Below, piece by piece: positions 44,501-56,217 of a DNA stretch of 64,000 nt (the first letter of the stretch is position 1; each line of letters begins with the position of its first letter). The notes below the pieces were generated by a model. The model was not told the DNA's origin. It saw only the letters and a list, made by a program, of their open reading frames with translations, and made no database searches. Both the position numbers and the translations under genes were made by a program. The stretch lies in NCBI GenBank assembly GCA_003008705.1, contig PDUO01000021.1, positions 870,766 through 934,765 of the forward strand, written 5' to 3'. The DNA comes from Pezicula radicicola (lineage: Eukaryota; Ascomycota; Leotiomycetes; Helotiales; Dermateaceae).

Positions 44501-47417
44501 CCTCGCAGATTTTGCCGTAGGTTCTTCGCCGTTTGATTGAGAAATCTCGTCCGCCAGAATCTTCGAATCCTTGACGAAACAGTCCCACTCCATAGGATAT
44601 AGTCTTTTCAGATACTCTAGAAGCGTAATCCGGGAGAAGGGTTCGTCTGCTCGTATAATTTCGCGGAGAGAGAGAAGGATTTTTTCACTGTAATGCGGGA
44701 TTAATACAGTGAACGTTGGCATGTTGTCAACAGGTGATGGTTGTGGTATAGGCGTTGACAACGACTGTGCAAAGAAGGAAATCCGCCGCTCTGCCTCACT
44801 CTTCGCTTGGAAGAAATGGGTAGACTCAAACGACTGGTCCTCTTGAGAGACAAAAAATAGAGGTGCTCGAAGGGTCCTTTTTCCTTCCTGATCAGAGGGC
44901 ACTTGATGGTATAATAGGGCCTGGACGTGGTCGATGGAGAGAAGATGTTCTCGATACATGGAAATGACGATAGCATTCCAGATCTGAGAAATAAGCACCT
45001 TAGGTGTGTATTTGATTTCCATGTCGTTTGTTGCAAGGATTTTGGAATATATCCGTTTAGGCAATCGAGAGAAGATATTCTTCCATGGTGTCCATATTGA
45101 AATCCCTAGAATAAATGACCTACCAACAGAAAACAATGTATTGGCAATGATGTACCATAGAAATGTGTCGAGGAAGAATAGAATCATGTCGGTAAATAGC
45201 ATTATCCCAAGAGTGATCTGAGGTTGCATCTTGCACAGCGTGTCGCCAAAAAGGGCATCGCCAAGGCAGGAGTGGATTTTCATAGTTGAAAGGATCCGAA
45301 TGGAATCGCGAATCGACAGTGTAAGAGCCATGTAAGATTCCCCTAGTTTGGCTGCAAATACAACAATCCAGAGACCGTACGACATGTAGATATTGTTACC
45401 AGTCAGCGGCGCGTAGCTGGCAGTAAATACATGGCTAGCGGCATACTGTCTCGATTTCTTCGACACCAGATAGCTTCCGAAGAGACCTCCGATTGGCATA
45501 ACAGCAAAAAACAAGAATGTAACAAGATTGAAGAAGAATTGCACGACCCCAAGGATCAAAGCAATCGTTGTAGTTTGTGTGTTTGGGACGATGAAAATAT
45601 ACACGGAGGGGCCCACGTTTATGATGAATATGCCAATGAGAAAGAACAAGCGTTTCATAAGAGGTTGTGCACCCGGCCATGCGCGAGGCACATATGCCCA
45701 TTCGGCGAGGGTTGCCCCAATCATGATCAGAGTTGAAATGGCACCGCCAAGTGCTCCTGCTGACCAGTAAGCTGAGCGATGAGGTTGGTTGTTGACTTCT
45801 TGCTGATAGTTACTTGTATAGAGGGTGGGCGAATTGAATGCTGTATAGAACCAGAAAATGGTGATGTGAATGATCCATATCCGGTTGAAATTAAGCAAAA
45901 GATGGAACCACGACCTAGTCTCCTTATATGTCTTGAAAAAGGCTTCCTTCCAAACAACGTCCTTCAATTTCAAATACCGCTCTGCAGGATCGAAATCCAC
46001 AAGACGAGACTTGTCTCCCAGAACAATGCGCTCGAGACACTCTGGGTACCAGAACAACTGGTTGCAGTCGTCGTACCCAATGATTTTGTCATGGTCCCTC
46101 TCTCGATGCATGTATTTGCCGTTCACAATCTCGTAGCTCTGGCTACAGCAGTACTGATAAAGGGGAGTGATGACGTTGTTGAGGTATGTATATTCTTCAA
46201 CGGGCTCCACCAAGTTCTGACAAGCAGGTGAATTTAAATAGTCGTCTGCGCATTTGAAGATAAAACACAAGCATTCGGGCATAAAACGCACTTGATTTGC
46301 TTCACCCCAGCAGAGCAAGTATAGCGCAATCTGCCGAGCGCGATCGTATTGTGACATACGGTTCATACGAGATTTCCACCGGAACTCTCCAGCTTCCAGG
46401 CTATCATCGTCATCGTCGACTTGTTCGAGGCCCTGTTCATCATTCAGGTTGTTGTTCTTCTTGGTCTTTGAATGTGCAGCTTTGCGAGCTTTGCGGGTCC
46501 TGCGGTTGCCATTCCGAAGTTTCATTTTTGCAAAACCAGGTCCGTCAAGATCTAACTGTGCAGCGAAATACCACTTTCGGTAGTTGGAATTATCACCCCC
46601 AATATAGTCGGCGTGGAGCGTCAATAGAGCTTGGTTAGGAGTCATGCGGGAGGCTCGTGAATCCAATAGTGTCATGAGGTGGTCGAACATATTGCGCATA
46701 CTATCACGTTGGAAGCCGAATTTTGCTGTGAGATCGAGGAAAATGTCTTCAATCTCCTCTTTAGAAATGGGAATTTGGTTGTCAGAACTCCAGGCTGGGT
46801 AAGGCTCATGAGAATTCCGTAAGCCTTGATCGTTGTAGCCTCCTCCGTAGTTAGAGGTTGAATTCCTAGAAATTCCTCCGTTTTCTCCATAGTCGAACTG
46901 GGATGAAGAATTTCCATAGGCTTCGTAGTCATTGCCACTGACATAGTCATCCATATTCGTACCATTCGCTGCGCCAGGGAAGTCGCTGAAATAGTCGGAG
47001 CCATCGTTAGAGCTGTAGTCGCCGCGCTTCCTTTGGTGAATATTCCCATCTTGGTTATGATAGGTTTGCGGGAAGGAAGCTGAAGTACCATAGCTCGGGT
47101 ATTGGTCATTCAATGATTCGTCATAATATTGGGCAGCACCATCGAAGTTCTCATAGTAATTATCATTGCGTTGATGGGGGTTATAGGGATCCGTATCGTA
47201 ATAGCCACTATGGTAGCTGTCAGTATGCGAGGTATCATGCCACGGAGCATTGGAAGCTGTCATAATACCCGTCTTCAGTCTGACGATAGTTAGGCTCCTG
47301 GGGTGGGTAACCCGAAAAGCCGTAGACATCGTTATACTCATCTTGATAGGCTGATCCTACATTTCCACCTTCATGATAGGCTTCATTGCCGTGTCTGGCA
47401 TCTTGACGTTCGGACAT
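41592..47417 (-). CDS. FKS1: 1,3-beta-D-glucan synthase catalytic subunit with altered echinocandin hot spots
   Basis: Glycosyltransferase family 48 integral plasma-membrane protein that makes cell-wall beta-1,3-glucan from UDP-glucose. Three exons inferred: 47417-47269, 47207-41925 and 41877-41592, 1905 residues, the usual length for moulds. The first intron (61 bp) joins an N-terminal Tyr/Asn/Gly-rich piece in frame; the last (47 bp) restores the conserved C-terminal helix (SQQIRPTIY then [14 protein letters not shown]). Conserved central motifs are all present. Hot spot 1 reads [11 protein letters not shown] (residues 676-686 region, DNA 45302-45334); the yeast sequence is YFLVLSLRDP. Thus yeast F639 is Ala677 and P647 is Ser685. 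Hot spot 2 reads DWVYRCII (DNA 43178-43201) against yeast DWVRRYTL, so R1357 is Tyr1389. The tryptophan of the third contact site (LDTFLWYII) is retained. Changes at these residues are known to lower echinocandin sensitivity. Placement beside a lipopeptide cluster suggests a resistant target copy; whether a second FKS1 exists cannot be told here. Confidence 0.95.
43178..43201 (-). other. FKS1 hot spot 2
   Basis: Codons for DWVYRCII, residues 1386-1393. The position of yeast R1357 is tyrosine. Filamentous fungi vary here, so this change is less telling than those in hot spot 1. Confidence 0.75.
45302..45328 (-). other. FKS1 hot spot 1, substituted at both ends
   Basis: Codons for residues 677-685 of the spliced protein: ALTLSIRDS. 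Aligned with yeast Fks1 639-647 (FLVLSLRDP), the first and last positions, which are those most often mutated in resistant strains, are Ala and Ser. The serine equivalent to yeast S643 is kept. Confidence 0.9.
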
Positions 47418-48544
47418 ATCCTATTCAAATTATGATTATAGGTGCACTGAGTGAGAAGATTTCATAACAGGAGAACAGGAATGCTGAAAAGAATAGTCAC
47501 TGGCGATAAGGCTTTAAAAAGTCGACAAAGGGATTTACAGTGGCGGTAGAACCCCCTTAATGCCATACTCTTTCTCGTATTTCCTGTTCTGCAGCAATAA
47601 TGCTCCAAGGGGTTATAACCAATGATACTTCTCCTTCCCATTGTACGGAAGTACAAAACTCCAAATATGCTACCTACCCGGGCGGTAATAAGCCTTGAAG
47701 GTGTGGGAGAGCATGCGATATCCAACCGGAGAATTTCTCGCACTCGCTTCCCATTCGGTGTTAGTTCGTCTGCGCCGTTATGGTTGATTATGCATGATGA
47801 CTGAACTACGAATGACGGACCATAACTGTTTCTCCAGCAAGCCAGTAACCCCCATCAGGCCACTACTATATCTATCAGTTTCAAAGTTGTATGCTGGCGC
47901 GAGGCCCTTTTATCATCTATCAAACTTAATTCAAAATAGCATACATAGTATTCCACGTTATTTGGAACTTTGCCACCATGCGGGTGATGTGCATGTATGG
48001 AAGTAATTCCAGCCAGATGACAATGAAACCGAGACTCCAACATTTGAGAGTTCGTGGAGGCTGAAGATCCATTGCGCTGCTACTGGACAAGCCCATAGCA
48101 ATCGGCAGAGCATGGTGAAAGTTATAGACGTAGATCAGGATTAACTGTAATCATGAAGCTTTGTGCTATGTATCTGCAGGCTTTTTCTCTCGGGGAAGAA
48201 AAGTCTTGCAGTCAACCAAGATTCCTTGGAGCAGAGAACGGCACTGGGACCATGATACATCCAAGACGACACCAGTAAACCACTCGACGACTCCACGCTT
48301 GTGTTACAGGAGGATAACAATTAGAAGTAAAGGTCAACAACCATCGCGTTATGAAAACCCGTTTCCCCCCCCTAAGAGATCCCTGATGACCTCACTTCTT
48401 ATATTGTTTTGTTTTTTCGTCGCTATAGTCTTCCGAACCAATAACATCCTGTTGTTTATTTGTAGGTAGCGGTCGACGTGTCGAAATGGAGGCTCATCTT
48501 ACATTTGAAGCCCAGTCGTACTAATTTCAACTGCGGTAATTGTA
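47418..48544. promoter_or_regulatory. Upstream region of the glucan synthase gene
   Basis: About 1.1 kb between the FKS1 start and the stop of the zinc-cluster gene, both on the minus strand. It must hold the FKS1 promoter and the regulator gene's 3' end. No gene or named site recognised. Confidence 0.5.
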
Positions 48545-49793
48545 TCAATGAAGTTGGGTAAGTAGGAGCTCGGTTGCGGCATCCTTGTCGTTCGATTCAA
48601 CTGCTTGACGTGGTATCTCTACCAGTGGTCGCCACTCATAGCTTATAGCCTTGATGATGGCTGGAATCTCTTTCCTTGCGATACCCCTCGTCCACCAGCA
48701 ACCCGTGAAGAGTTGTAAAAAGGGTAAGTAGTGAGCTACGATGACCAGAGCGCGAGGCCTCAACTCCTTCACGAGCTCATTGAATGTTGGGGTCAACATT
48801 GCCGCCCAAGACCACACCGCGGGCCCCAGTTCGGGAGCTGGCGAGCGGACCAGAGCAAGGCGCCCATACAATCTCCCAAGTTGTTCCATTGTGCGCTCCA
48901 AGGTTCCCAAATACATCCAATCGGAATCCGTCTTTCCTATGCCGTGAAGCATTTCTTGGAGACCTTTGGGGAGTATCGATGGAACAGAGGCCGGATCGAA
49001 ATTCCCACGGAAATCGAAGATTGGAGAAATTGGAGTCTGTTCAACCTTTTCCCAGCCCACGGTTCTGAAGAGAGATTGGGCTCCAATACTAAGGCTCAGC
49101 CACTGTGAAATATGGAACTCGGCGTCCAGATGCATGTCGTGTTGCCTCATTCCGAGAACGACAAATAAGAGTGAAGTAACGAGGAGAGCCTGGTGGTTGC
49201 TTTGTGACATGTCCGAAATTGCTCTTCGAAAGCCTCGGAGTGCCTTGTCCTGGTAAACGGCTATCATATTTTGTACATTGGGCTCGTCCGGATGGAGATC
49301 TTGTAGATGAAGGCACGTGACGGCGAGGATGCTGTGCATCAAAAAGTCATGTTCAGAAGCAAGACGTGGTACTTCGACTTGCCATACGTCCTTGACACAG
49401 CGGGGAGAAAGCTGTACATTTAACGAGTCGTGAGTCGAAGTAAGCCACTGGTGCATCATACGCAGCTGCGTCGCATTCTTCTTGTTTACGGCATTGATCT
49501 GACTTGGAATTTGAGGCTCTAGGAAGACTATGCGGAGATGGCGAGATGGTGATGGTGATGATTTGCTGACAGGTGATTCGGTGCCACCACTACCACGATA
49601 AATGCAAGTCAAGTTCCGCTCACTACAAAACGAGCAGGTTGGGTGCGCCTCATCACACTGGGTTATTAGTGTTATTAGCATTGCGCATGTCATCAGCTGT
49701 GACTGTGCTGGACGAAAGTACCTTGATCTTTCTCCTTTTGCAGCCTTGACAACCGGCCCGTGACTTGGAATGTGGCCTTTTGGTGAGATACAT
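48545..49793 (-). CDS. Zn(II)2Cys6 transcription factor
   Basis: Two exons inferred: 49793-49722 and 49657-48545, 394 residues. The intron (64 bp) interrupts the zinc cluster, a common position. Joining gives CQGCKRRKIKCDEAHPTCSFC and then a final Cys in LTC, the full CX2CX6CX5CX2CX6C pattern, preceded by the basic HSKSRAG segment. The rest is the helical region found in sterol-uptake-type (Upc2-like) fungal regulators; I cannot name the subfamily firmly. The ATG at 49793 is used because longer frames begin outside conserved sequence. It is upstream of FKS1 in the same orientation. It could regulate FKS1, regulate the lipopeptide cluster, or be an unrelated neighbour. Confidence 0.85.
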
Positions 49794-52527
49794 GGCTGAT
49801 GCAGATGCAGGGGGCGCAAGGAACAATAATAGTAATGACAATAATATTCATCCAAATCATTGTGTACACGCATTCGATATTGTAAGACGTGCAGCGGCGT
49901 TGTCGAGGGGGAGGGGAAGGAAGAGGATAAGCGTAAAATTGATCGACACGACCCCGACTAGACCCAAAATACCCGGTTTCGTTTACGACGTAGCCTAAAT
50001 ATAGCCACCTTAACAGCCGATCTTAAATTGGCTCGTAATATACAGCCCTGCTTCGTATATGCGGGCCCCCTCCCCCTACTAATTGGTAGCTATTAGGTTT
50101 ATTTATTCTAAAGCTTTATATATTATTAAACTTCTAGTTAGTAAAAGTAAAATATTCTAGAGTTATAATAGTTGAATTAATTAAAGGTTACAAGAATAAT
50201 ATATATTATTTATATATTTACAGAATAAAAATAAAGAATTAGATAATAGAAACTACTTATATATACACTATATCTCCAGTAGAATAAAAAAATTACAATA
50301 TAATTTCTAAGGATATACCTAACTTCTTCTAGGTAGGTAAGTCTATAAGTAATACTAGTTATCTACGTGTATCATCTAAACATTTCTACGGAAACTATTA
50401 CACTAAGAAGTAACAATAATCTATAGGGCAATTAGAACTTAGTAAGGAAATAATAGGCGTTTAATAGCCACGTTCTAAGATACACCAAGACTTGAAAATT
50501 CTTATTTATATACCTTGAGGCAGAGGAGTAGGTGTTTTTTTTAGGAGTTGTATGCAAAAGTTGAGTTTGTTGTTTTAAGAATGCTTGCTAACCTTACTGT
50601 TATTTTCAAACTATCTTTACTCTGAAGTCATGCGAAGAGCAATACTAACCTGCTTCCATTCTGTCTATCTTGGCTTAGAGGTATTTCTCTTCCACAAGTA
50701 AAACTGCTATCCTCCAATTTACGGTTATATTCATAGACATCTTCAGCCTTTTATTATTTCGAGTCCTTGCAGTGATATTTATTTCTAGTCTGAAATTGAA
50801 AGGAAAGGAAAGAAAAGAAAAGAAATTACGAACACGAAACTACAGCATCATTTAGTCTCCCGAGTCCTAACAACTCCTATCTTTTCTAGGGACTGCTGCA
50901 CAGACACTCAGCTGAACAGGATATTACGCTCACGAAACCTCCGAAAGAGGTTGTTAACAATGATGCGTGCGAATCCGAGATGGAGAGTTATGAAATCTAC
51001 GCACGGGAGATATGTAGGTTTTATAGCAAACGTGCTGGAAAGAGACGTGCGATTCCAATATAATGTGCTTGAATTGATGATCCAGGTGAAATTATAGGGT
51101 CTGTAGCTTTATAGAAGTCCACAACATTGTTTCCTCTCTCTTGTGGTAGAAGTGGTGACTTGTTACACCCTAGTGGTGAAATCACGTTTTCATGAATGAG
51201 GTGCCATATCCACAAAATCATAAAATTCATAGTTAGGTTGCAACATATTGCAGACGTTTGGCTGAAGTGAAGGCTACGACGTATTGAGATATATGTTAGC
51301 GCATAATGGAATGAATCTGAAAGTGCACGTTGCGCGGGGGATTATTCCTATCGGCAGTTTAATGAGAGTGCTTCCAGACAACGTTGTTACCATGAGCATG
51401 AGGGTTTCAAAACGAGTGTGTGCAGGTGGGTCGGTGGCCGGCAAGAGTATATACCGTGCGTACTAGGTGGATTGAGAGGAGAAACGTAGGTGAGGAGCGT
51501 GAGGTGATCCACTATATGACAGGTACGTAAATAGCTAATTTACTACTCTCTTAGAGATGTAGACCTGACTGAGTGGAATAGGAAAGATTCCTTATTATTA
51601 GACAAACATTCGTTTATCTTAAAAGATCTACTATCCCGTGTATATAATATCAGGATTTCCAGATCGATCTTCATCTCAAGAGGTACGATTTCCCCCAGGT
51701 TACCTGCCGATCTATCGAAACTGCAGTCGTAAGTTTACAGAGTGCAGATCTGTTCGCATATCGATACACGGGTCTTATAATCATGCACTCCATGAAGTCG
51801 GACGACAGAAAGTATTTCAGGTACCAGCGCACGGGTCTGAAGTTAAAACAACACCCCCGCTTGTATTGTTCTTGATTCATTCTTCGGTTAAATCAATCGT
51901 CATTTAAGCATATTTTTCGGCATTGCTTACTGAATGAAAAAGAGATCGACCATTTAACTCTGGTGCAGCCAGGCAAGCAACGCCTCGCTTAAAAATAGTT
52001 TGCAGTACAGTCAGGACGGGATAACTTACATAGCGAGATAAAGTGTAAAATATTTACCTTAAGAAATTTGTTCCTAGAAGTTGATTAGGAATAAACGTTG
52101 GGCTCGGCTAGGTGCTGTAAGATATTACTACTGTATAGAAGAATTTATGTCCAATCACCCACAAATAAGCTTTGAGAAGTCATACAATTTTGAAGCACTT
52201 GAGTCTCATGCGATGCTTGCAACTGTTGGTCCGGCCACCGCCTATGGTGCACATCTTTCCATCCCTTCATAGGAAAGACAATCAACCCAAGTCATGGTGG
52301 TTGCATAAACTTCAAAGATAGGACAAAGCATGCTCACAGTTTTGATGAACCGGCGCAAATACATCCGATGGCAGTTTTCAAATACTTCGGCTAAATAATG
52401 CTCATCATAATTCTTAAAATGGCTTATGTTCAGTTGCCATATATCCCCTAAACAACCTTTCCATTCTTTTGAGTTCTTATATTATTTTCTGTACTAGCCG
52501 ACAACTGCAGGCGATTGTCGACCCAAA
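49794..52527. other. Gene-free AT-rich region with RIP-like sequence
   Basis: No gene recognised in 2.7 kb. From about 50090 to 50500 the DNA is extremely AT-rich and simple in composition, consistent with a mutated old repeat. The remainder holds only short frames with no domain character. The sharp composition change at about 50090 is a natural candidate for the cluster's right boundary. Confidence 0.5.
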
Positions 52528-52627
52528 ATGAGTTCTACATTCCAGAAATTGCAGAGGCGAAGAGCTTCAGAAGGATGGTCCTCAAAGAATATGATTCGGA
52601 TATGGAGTCGAAGAGGACCGAATGACT

Positions 52628-52659
<32 letters not shown>

Positions 52660-53714
52660 TGCCCTCCAACGCCCCCACCCCCACCTCAACCCCCTTCTCC
52701 TCCAACACCATTTTCGACAACGAGTGAGAGCACGACTACAGTTGCACAAACAACTACCTCAGCGTCATTTGTTATAACTTCAACTGTTAGTTCCATCAGT
52801 AGTACCAGAGGTACAACCACTGCTACAACAAGCCGAACCTCAAGTAGCAAAAGCACAAGCACTACTGTGAGTTCTCGAAATAAGTTGCCATCTCAGAACC
52901 ACCAGCTAAATGGACGAAGTTCGCTACAAGTCTAAGACCAAGCTCGAGTCAAAGCACCTTTAGCAGTAGTATTGATCAGTCGTCACTACAGTCGACTTCC
53001 ACAATTTCTACCACTGCTCAACCAGACACGGCATCCTCAAGTTCTAGCGTAGCTACGCTCAGCTTAACTTCCTCACCATTGGCTACTGCTTCTGGTATTA
53101 CATCGGTACAGGTGGGAAGCAAGATCAAGATATCAGACCCAATAGCCATCATTCTTGTCATAATTGGCATCATGGCTGTTCTCATCGCTGCACTTTTCCT
53201 CGGAGTTCGACATCAGCGTCGCAAAAGACCAGATATTCATGAAGCTCCATCTGGTAGCCCGCCTTCTTCACCTTCACACCGGCCACTTGGGAAAGGAGTG
53301 GCAGAATCACATGTAGTCCCACTTACAGCCGATAGTATATCCACCGTAACCATGAGCAGCCCCTTTAGGAGCAACCCCTTTATACCCAAGGGAGATACGA
53401 AGCAGGGTGCAACCAAAAAGACGAGATTTAGCATTCCTGAAGATCCATTTGTGGATCCCGTCCATGACGAGAATGTCGACATAGGTGACGGATTTACAAA
53501 GACTGTGATCCAACGTTCGCCGCCAAAGACTGCTGAGCAGTCACCTCGAGTTATACGAACTGATTTATATGTTATTCCGGAAGCTTCGAAGGCAAATGCA
53601 AAAGCAGATGATGATGAAAAAAGGTCTGGTTCGGTTGACAAGATGGTATTTGAAATGGTTCGAAAGGAGAAAGATGGAGGGATAGTGGAGGTTGGGAAGC
53701 AAGAGATAGTGTAA
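52528..53714 (+). CDS. Ser/Thr-rich single-pass membrane protein, sensor-like
   Basis: Two exons inferred: 52528-52866 and 52920-53714, 377 residues. Order of parts: a short basic N-terminus, a run of ten Asp flanked by Cys (CDD...DDC), a proline stretch, and about 130 residues rich in Ser/Thr that would be heavily O-glycosylated. A transmembrane helix (IAIILVIIGIMAVLIAALFLGV) follows, then RHQRRKR and a cytosolic tail of about 175 residues. This is the layout of Mid2/Wsc-like cell-wall sensors, but no WSC domain is present and no signal peptide is evident, so either an upstream exon is missing or the helix acts as the signal anchor. Function is not established. Confidence 0.7.
52630..52659 (+). 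repeat. (GAC)10 microsatellite coding poly-Asp
   Basis: Ten uninterrupted GAC codons within the membrane protein gene, flanked by TGC and TGC codons. A perfect trinucleotide repeat like this is likely to vary in length between strains. Confidence 0.9.
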
Positions 53715-54131
53715 GATGTTAGAACTTAACACAGTTATCTTCCCAACCTAACACGTATGGGTCCTAAGCCCTTCATACTCTTTCAAAACCTAAATATCTA
53801 GCTCTTCAACCCCAGGTTGCCTTGATACTAAAAAATAAATCAAAAAAGGAGCATACTCGACACTTCTACCTTGCGATCTTTAGACCACCAACAGCTCGTC
53901 TAGTCCCTATTTTATACGACGTATGGAACCTACGGCACGGCATACGGAGGCTTTAGTAGTCACAAATGGGATAAAAATTACCTGAGAACCCCTATAGTTA
54001 GTTTGATTGATATCCCTTTGGGGCGCTTGTCTTTCAAGTACGATTAGCCGCTACCACTAAATGACGAACACCTTCTTGACTCCGAAAATTTTTCAACACA
54101 CCAATTCTCGCAAATGCTAAATTCAGAAACA
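53715..54131. other. Intergenic, no gene seen
   Basis: About 400 bases between the membrane protein stop and the helicase relic. Nothing recognised. Confidence 0.4.
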
Positions 54132-54880
54132 CTAGTTAGTAAGTAGCATGCACACTTGGCCATCACAAAAACCTACTAGCAATTGTTTCTTTCCAGCATC
54201 TCCTTCCTTGAGCTTACTCCTCCCAAGCACCAAATCTACTAGGACTCTTTTCCGTTCTTGTTTCTCAACAATCCTTTGTTCGAAAGTGTCCTTCATTACG
54301 AAACGGACTATGCTCACTTCTTTGGTTTGACTTACCCGATGGACACGAGAGACGGCTTGTTCTTCAAGCATCGGATTCCACTGTGGCTCTACGATTATGG
54401 CGTGGTTTGCAACTGTCAAATCGAGGCTTTAAGACTAACTTTTAGCACTAATGTCCATATAAAGAGAAGGATATCTTACCCTTGGCCACCACAAGTTATT
54501 GACACCAATAGCACTTTAATAGAGAAATCTTTCCAAAATTTTGTTCATCTTTCCTTTCTATTGGCATATTTTAAGCCTCCATCGTAGCGACAATAAGAGA
54601 TGTTTTCAGCTTCCAATCCTTGCTGCATAATATCTAATGTAGAAGTCCAAAAGGAAAACACGACACTATGATCTGTTAACTGACAAGTTTTGCATAAAAT
54701 AACGGAAACGTACTATTTATCTTCGGTAGGAATGTCATTCCGGTGAGTTACGATGGCCTCGATTTTACTAGGAAGCTCAATTTTTTTACGCCTCTTGGAA
54801 AAGCTTCAGTTCTCGATTTAACGGCATCTTGGACTCGTTTTCTACCATGATGATAGGGTCCTTCATGACGAAACCAAGCT
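54132..54880 (-). pseudogene. SNF2-family helicase C-terminal relic
   Basis: The best piece (54419-54132) matches the end of Rad5/HLTF-like SNF2 ATPases: LTVANHAIIVEPQWNP, then VSRVHRVSQ in place of VHRIGQ (motif VI), then TFEQRIVEKQ. Upstream on the same strand I can follow VVFSFWTSTLDIMQQGLEAE, a CRYDG segment, RKER interrupted by a TGA, and VLLVSITCGGQG, with a plausible intron before LDLTV. The helicase N-terminus and ATPase lobe 1 are absent. In-frame stops and truncation show it is not functional. Its far end runs into the antisense of the next gene's upstream region. Confidence 0.7.
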
Positions 54881-54911
54881 CGGGAAAGGGATTCTAGACA
54901 TTTGCAAGCCA

Positions 54912-56217
54912 TTGATAGAGGAGAGGCTCGGGAACCTCATTTCACTCGTTCACTTCACAGCCCAAACGTCAGTAAATATTGCTTTACATGCACTGCCGCC
55001 CATTAACAGTCCTAGGTACCTACAAAGTAACGTAAGTGGACCATACCTTGTTATGCAGAGAGTCCAATCGGATATAGCACTGTCTTACATCAGGTTCTTG
55101 GGAACAACCAAGGTATTCCTGCCGGAATCTGCTTCTGGAGAGGCCGCTAGCCAAATTATAAAGGGCTTCCATGACTTTTTTTCATATGCCCATGAGTTCT
55201 GGGTTGAGCACCTGTCAGCTTCCATCGCGAACGATGCAAACAGGATTTGTCTTGATCAAGCTCAAGCTTTATTGTCAAATCTACTGCTGGTCTTCCAGAA
55301 AGATCATTCTGCAGCTGCCAAGCCGGGCATAAACGAGAGATGTGATACATCTGAGCTGACAGAGGACCAATTTCTTCCTAAATTGTATGACGCTTGCTCA
55401 GACAAGATGTCAAGTCGTTTCCCGGAGCCTATCCAGCAATATATGCTTTTCAGAAATGGCAAACTTGATCCAGAGCAGGGATTACGCAAGCCGCTTGGTA
55501 TATATATTCTGCGATACTATACCCATTTGCTCACTGTCACATTTAGATGTCGATCAAGATCCAACCAAGCTCACTGAAACGTATCTTCGATACCGTGCTA
55601 TATTAGAGTCATTGCTTGATGGATCTTTCCCCTACGAGATTTTAGAGACACAGGTTAGCGCCATTGAAATTGAAGATTTTAAGTCTCGGAATCTAGAAGC
55701 TGCATATCTTTGTCACTGGCTTGGCTGCATGCGAGCCTGGACAGGCTTTAGCACTGTCGCGGAGAGGGAATCCCATGAAGCTTCTCATAGCAAACAGTTT
55801 CGATGTAAAGAGCCGGGTTGTCTCGTCACGTTTCAGTCACGCCAAGCTTTGAAAAAACATAAGCGGGAGTATCATGTCAAAGAGGGAGACTGGATTCTTC
55901 CAAGAGCCATGACGATTGGAGTGATCAATGATTTTGGAGCTGGAAATGCCATAGCACTGGCTGAGAAACTGTTGCCAAACTACAATAAGCCCTGGTACAG
56001 GTTTCCAAATATCGAGATCATTCGTCAGCGAGCAGTTAGCCTAGCTGCGAAAACCTCAAGGACTGAATTGCAGGGGATAGTAGAAAGAATGAGCCAAACT
56101 TTGAAGGGTTATCTCAAAGAGGAGGAGATTGAGCCTTTGGCTCATCATTTCAGGAAGATTGCGTGGAAAGAATTCCGCGCCATGGAAGGCGAGTTAGTGG
56201 AGTCCGACGGCCGCTGA
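54912..56217 (+). CDS. C2H2 zinc-finger protein, start unclear, probably 5'-truncated
   Basis: Two exons inferred: 54912-55497 and 55547-56217, about 418 residues. The intron (GTATAT...TTTAG, 49 bp) joins frames exactly. The open frame runs back to 54822 but has no ATG there; the coordinates start at a TTG, so the true start is unknown. Near residues 270-315 there is a C2H2 pair: CHWLGCMRAWTGF followed by an HEASH histidine pair, and CKEPGCLVTFQSRQALKKHKREYH. Such pairs occur in fungal proteins that often carry a helical N-terminal region. That region, usually longer, seems missing, and the helicase relic occupies the expected place. It is either a gene with an unseen upstream exon or a fragment created by rearrangement. 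Confidence 0.55.

Noticed and set aside
45435..46638. Several long open frames on both strands inside the glucan synthase gene
   Set aside because: They overlap well-conserved FKS1 coding sequence in other frames and show no domain of their own.
46672..47109. 145-residue minus-strand frame near the FKS1 N-terminus
   Set aside because: It is an alternative frame of the Tyr/Asn/Gly-rich N-terminal part of FKS1, and splicing of exon 1 favours the other frame.
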